Source: Membranipora membranacea (lineage: Eukaryota; Bryozoa; Gymnolaemata; Cheilostomatida; Membraniporidae). From it: a stretch of DNA of 64,000 nt. Shown here in pieces: positions 62,801 through 64,000 of the stretch; within the stretch, counting starts at the first letter, position 1; each line of letters starts with the position of its first letter. The stretch is from positions 17,780,062 to 17,844,061 of the forward strand of contig OU612074.1 in NCBI GenBank assembly GCA_914767715.1, written 5' to 3'. The notes under the pieces were generated by a model. The model had not been told where the DNA came from. It ran no database searches and saw only the letters and a list, made by a program, of their open reading frames with translations. Made by a program: the position numbers and the translations under genes.

Positions 62801-63449
62801 TACAACAGACGTTCCCATACACATCCGATCCCTTTTGTATCACAAACTCATTGCAGATGAACTTATCCCGCTCTTCCCAGCTATAACGGTAGGTGCTCTG
62901 TTAGGGAAAGTGAGATCAACATTTAATCATCGCCAAACGAAAGACAAATTTTAGCTAAATTTATTACTTGTGTTGTGATGGTATATGTTGGCGGTGATTT
63001 CGGGAGTGAACAGGAAGTGATCATGTGAACATGTGTGTGAGTTGAGAGATCTGTTGAAAATTAGTGCACATCGTCGACTGACAGTCTAAATGTTTTGATC
63101 CCCATGTTCAAAAGTTTTAGTTGCCGAAAATCGCAGCGTGCGAGGATCGATGACCATTCTATACAGTTTCTAATGATTCCTGTTTTTGAGAAGAGCTGTA
63201 AGATGCCGATAAGATAATGATTGCTCATATGAGGAGAAAATGGCAGGGGTTTCGATAGCCAATCATCTGGCACAGCAGGGTAAATTATTGACTACTTACA
63301 ACACACGTCAAAGTAATCTCATCATCCCAGTATGGTGTTGGATACTCTTTGTTGACCATATGCATCATCACCGCTGGATTGGCTGTACTCAATCCAATGC
63401 TTTGCCAAAGTATTGCAAGCTGTAGCCATTTCATGGTCAAATAATGCAT
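41823..63449 (-). CDS. Secreted/cell-surface C-type lectin, multi-EGF, Ig-like protein (18 exons, 1,255 aa)
   Basis: Exons in gene order: 63449-63300, 62897-62647, 61430-61078, 59533-59375, 58132-57812, 56787-56733, 54991-54879, 53401-53171, 51707-51621, 51257-51126, 49306-49049, 48759-48604, 47435-47202, 46814-46593, 45615-45505, 44971-44815, 43211-43135, 42523-41823. All join in phase. A signal peptide starts at either of two in-frame ATGs (63449 or 63434, the latter [10 protein letters not shown]). Residues 30-250 contain scattered cysteines and could be Ig-like. Residues 260-405 form a C-type lectin fold split over two exons (CYKWY, then LWMGLEV, WSDG and [12 protein letters not shown]); the usual calcium-site WND reads WWD. 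Nine EGF-like modules span about 468-907. Residues 945-1022 are unassigned. The last exon looks Ig-like ([10 protein letters not shown]) and ends in a hydrophobic tail without a cytoplasmic stretch, suggesting a GPI anchor. The role (adhesion or recognition) is inferred from domains only. The 48604 donor (GTACAA) and the 56733-56787 exon are the weakest calls. Confidence 0.85.
43135..43211 (-). other. Small linker exon 17 of the lectin/EGF gene
   Basis: A 77-nt exon with acceptor ATTTGTAG and donor CAG|GTGAGA joins phase 2 to phase 1 and encodes [19 protein letters not shown] plus a Thr/Pro tail. It supplies a cysteine and an acidic linker before the Ig-like last exon. It is listed separately because its shortness makes it easy to miss. 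Confidence 0.7.
44238..44341. repeat. Minisatellite GTACTTGA-type
   Basis: Three units of about 14 bases (GTACTTGAACTTGA) are followed by three of about 13 bases (AGTACTTGAGAG). It lies in an intron of the lectin/EGF gene and is non-coding. Confidence 0.85.
45410..45483 (-). repeat. tRNA-derived SINE head
   Basis: On the minus strand, GATAGCTCATTGTTAGGGGC resembles a Pol III A box with D arm, GGTTCGAACCC is an exact-looking B box, and TGGGA/TCCCA could form an anticodon stem. The acceptor stem does not close and no CCA is present, so it is a SINE or tRNA pseudogene rather than a working tRNA. The body would extend toward lower coordinates and is not clearly bounded. Confidence 0.65.
45845..46046. 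mobile_element. Small MITE-like element (family 2, copy 1)
   Basis: It shares an ordered core with 54690-54858: CCAGGAG, GCTGTAAGCT-CTCCCCAA, ATAATTAGCAAATG and AATCC. The right end GCCTCCCCTAG matches the other copy's right end. The left end is degraded (TAGGGTAGGC). It is non-coding. Confidence 0.65.
49615..49745. repeat. CTATAAATCTATATCTTTAC repeats
   Basis: Imperfect tandem units containing ATCTATAAATCTATATCTTT grade into CTATAAG-type units and end just before a long G run. It is intronic simple repeat. Confidence 0.75.
50028..50215 (-). repeat. Dispersed repeat, copy B (pairs with 3545-3715)
   Basis: Read on the minus strand, this stretch shows the same ordered blocks as 3545-3715, including GACAAGTCATGTGAC and CAGGAAGTTATG. 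It lies in an intron of the lectin/EGF gene. No coding capacity is visible. Confidence 0.65.
51782..51929. mobile_element. Foldback/MITE, about 146 bp
   Basis: The left arm contains CGACTTGTTCCA, TAAAGTTGATTATTAATAAT, TGTAAAATCCC and ATACGC. Each block recurs complemented in reverse order on the right (GCGTATGGGG, TTTTACA, ATTATTAATAATCAATTTTA, GGAACAAGTCG). It is almost entirely palindromic, as in foldback MITEs. It lies in an intron of the lectin/EGF gene. Confidence 0.85.
52146..52428. mobile_element. MITE with about 80-bp terminal inverted repeats
   Basis: The left arm has AGGTAAATTCGCGCCCTTGG, TATCTATATTA, ATCATAATCATTTTCATGGG and GAAATCCAACT. The right arm has the exact reverse order (AGTTGGATTTCCCC, ATGAAAATGATTATGATTAA, ATAGATACCAAGGGCG, GAATTTACC). 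The centre is about 100 bases and no transposase is present. Confidence 0.88.
53420..53615. repeat. ATATAATATAGT minisatellite 1
   Basis: Nearly pure A/T units of ATATAATATAG type, immediately upstream (on the minus strand) of the EGF exon that begins at 53401. Similar sequence recurs at 54090-54220. Confidence 0.85.
54090..54220. repeat. ATATAATATAGT minisatellite 2
   Basis: The same AT-only unit as at 53420-53615 in the same orientation, with partial self-complementarity. It may derive from the same element. Confidence 0.8.
54690..54858. mobile_element. Small MITE-like element (family 2, copy 2)
   Basis: The ends GGTAGGGGAGGC and GCCTCCCCTAG are inverted repeats, and the core matches 45845-46046. 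It sits just downstream, on the minus strand, of the exon at 54991-54879, whose donor lies at 54878. It carries no coding capacity. Confidence 0.7.
55120..55447. mobile_element. Foldback/MITE, about 330 bp
   Basis: ACTATGTCACAAGGCTATCC (near 55230) is complemented by GGATAGCCTTGTGACATAGT (near 55294). Outward, GCTGTGCTGC / GCAGCACAGC, CTTGATGG / CCATCAAG and CCTAAATGGA / TCCATTTAGG pair in mirrored order. The arms therefore span about 130 bases around a short loop. It is non-coding. Confidence 0.85.
55681..55945. repeat. (TACC/TACA)n microsatellite, about 265 bp
   Basis: This is a long array of four-base units TACC and TACA in intronic DNA. It makes long spurious plus-strand reading frames of Tyr-Leu-Pro-Thr type that should not be taken as genes. 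Confidence 0.97.
56098..56566. mobile_element. MITE, family 1, diverged copy 2
   Basis: This stretch has the same structure as 40115-40572: ACCTATTATAAGAAACCTAG at the left, AGGTTTATTATAAAGTCTAA at the right, internal ATCAATGATAGCATCATTG, and a shared centre (TTTTTTGTT-ATAACTC). The arms are more diverged, so the copy is older. It lies in an intron of the lectin/EGF gene. Confidence 0.75.
56140..56560. other. No gene seen between lectin exon 6 and the TACC array beyond MITE copy 2
   Basis: Apart from the MITE already described, the stretch from the TACC array to the exon at 56733 has no exon-like sequence that I can support. Confidence 0.5.
57231..57799. repeat. (TAGTAT/TAGCAA)n satellite, about 570 bp
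   Basis: Six-base units TAGTAT, TAGCAA, TAGTAC and CATTAT vary along the array. It ends about a dozen bases from the splice donor of the second C-type lectin exon (donor at 57811). Long reading frames on both strands (Leu/Ile/Val-rich or Ser/Asn-rich) are artefacts of the repeat. Confidence 0.95.
58133..59374. other. Intron splitting the C-type lectin domain
   Basis: These are about 1.2 kb of AT-rich sequence with no exon that I can support and no clear repeat. The intron is phase 1 and separates the CYKWY half from the LWMGLEV half of the lectin fold. Confidence 0.6.
59754..59831. repeat. Palindrome of about 78 bp
   Basis: TTCTCAGG...GGCAT...TGTGATATTGACA is mirrored by TGTCAATATCACA...ATGCC...CCTGAGAA around a central TTGATATTGATT-type loop. 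It is a foldback-like element in an intron of the lectin/EGF gene. Confidence 0.8.
59834..61077. other. Lectin/EGF gene intron without recognisable features
   Basis: I see no exon, mobile element or structured repeat in this roughly 1.2-kb stretch apart from a run of AAAGACT/AGTCTTT motifs near 60950-61015. Confidence 0.5.
62455..62538. repeat. (ATCA/GTCG/GTCA)n microsatellite
   Basis: Runs of ATCA, then GGTC/GTCG, then GTCA and ATCA units are arranged in blocks. It lies just downstream (minus strand) of lectin/EGF exon 2. The Ser/Gly/Val-rich plus-strand frame is an artefact. Confidence 0.95.
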
Positions 63450-64000
63450 TTTTGTAGCATTAACTTTTGCAATCTACATTGTACTTCAACGAACTCATCA
63501 GTCAAGCAGTCAGAGATTCTTATCATTCTTTGAACAACAATGCCACATTCCAATGTACTTTCTTTTCAATTTTTAAATTCCAAGTTGTTTTTCAAAGAAG
63601 CTGGATATATTTTATATTTACTTCATCATTGCCGATCAGAGTGAATGACAAATAAAGACCATGCATAAATGAATAAACAAAAACGAAGCAGTCAGGTGTA
63701 TTTATGAAATATATCGTTGTCTATGAATGATATCCTATTATTGTAGGGTGATCTCGGCTTCCAAAAATTTCTTGCATGGATGATTGTAATCACTGATTTA
63801 TAATACATTTATAATGTATTATAATGTATTATAAATCAGTGATTGTAATATTCCTTTGCAATACATCTGAAACACAGAATATCAAGATGTATAATTAGCT
63901 CTTCGAGCTTTAGCAAAGAAAGCCTCTCTTCATACTCTTTTTCATGTGGAATCATAGTTCTAGGATGAAATCTTTCGCTGGGGCTTATCTCTCCTCTCTT
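63450..64000. other. Upstream flank of the lectin/EGF gene
   Basis: No coding exon is visible. The promoter of the minus-strand lectin/EGF gene should lie here if no further leader exon exists beyond the window. The palindrome at 63784-63848 is the only clear structure. Confidence 0.5.
63784..63848. repeat. AT-rich palindrome
   Basis: CACTGATTTATAATACATT and its complement AATGTATTATAAATCAGTG surround a short loop that repeats TATAATGTAT. It may be cruciform-forming or a foldback remnant. Confidence 0.85.

Overview
The window is nuclear DNA of an animal, most likely a non-vertebrate metazoan. Genes are split into many short exons (about 20-350 nt, one near 830 nt) by GT-AG introns of a few hundred to a few thousand bases. 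The sequence is AT-rich by eye, with abundant small inverted-repeat elements and microsatellites. The proteins are animal types: an FG-repeat nucleoporin, RING proteins, condensin subunit CAP-D2, and a secreted or cell-surface protein with a C-type lectin domain and EGF repeats. I cannot name the phylum from sequence alone.

Layout. (1) 282-16203, minus: an FG nucleoporin of the Nup153/POM121 kind. I traced 17 exons, all joining in phase (about 1,226 residues), and the gene probably continues off the left edge. Its 4.6-kb intron between exons 13 and 12 holds two intronless RING genes (4784-5833 and 7275-8141, both minus). It also holds an inverted copy of the gene's own exon 10, flanked by a direct repeat. 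(2) 16204-18092: a head-to-head promoter region shared by the nucleoporin and the next gene. (3) 18093-39377, plus: NCAPD2 (condensin I non-SMC subunit D2), 34 exons, 1,454 residues. It appears complete. (4) 39378-41822: a tail-to-tail intergenic stretch with two non-autonomous DNA transposons. (5) 41823-63449, minus: an 18-exon gene for a 1,255-residue protein. Its order is signal peptide, cysteine-bearing N-terminal region, split C-type lectin domain, nine EGF-like modules, an Ig-like region and a hydrophobic C-terminus suggesting a GPI anchor. It appears complete. (6) 63450-64000: upstream flank with a palindrome.

Exon boundaries were set by eye from splice signals and reading-frame arithmetic. 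For NCAPD2 and the lectin/EGF gene the summed coding lengths divide exactly by three with no internal stop. That is strong internal support, but no transcript was available.

The most unusual observations are four. The inverted copy of nucleoporin exon 10 differs mostly at synonymous sites and could pair with its parent in the pre-mRNA. The nucleoporin has two alternative first coding exons, one adding a possible amphipathic helix. Partial duplications of exon-intron junctions occur inside NCAPD2 introns. All eight long G/C homopolymers found are oriented as C on the sense strand of the gene that contains them.
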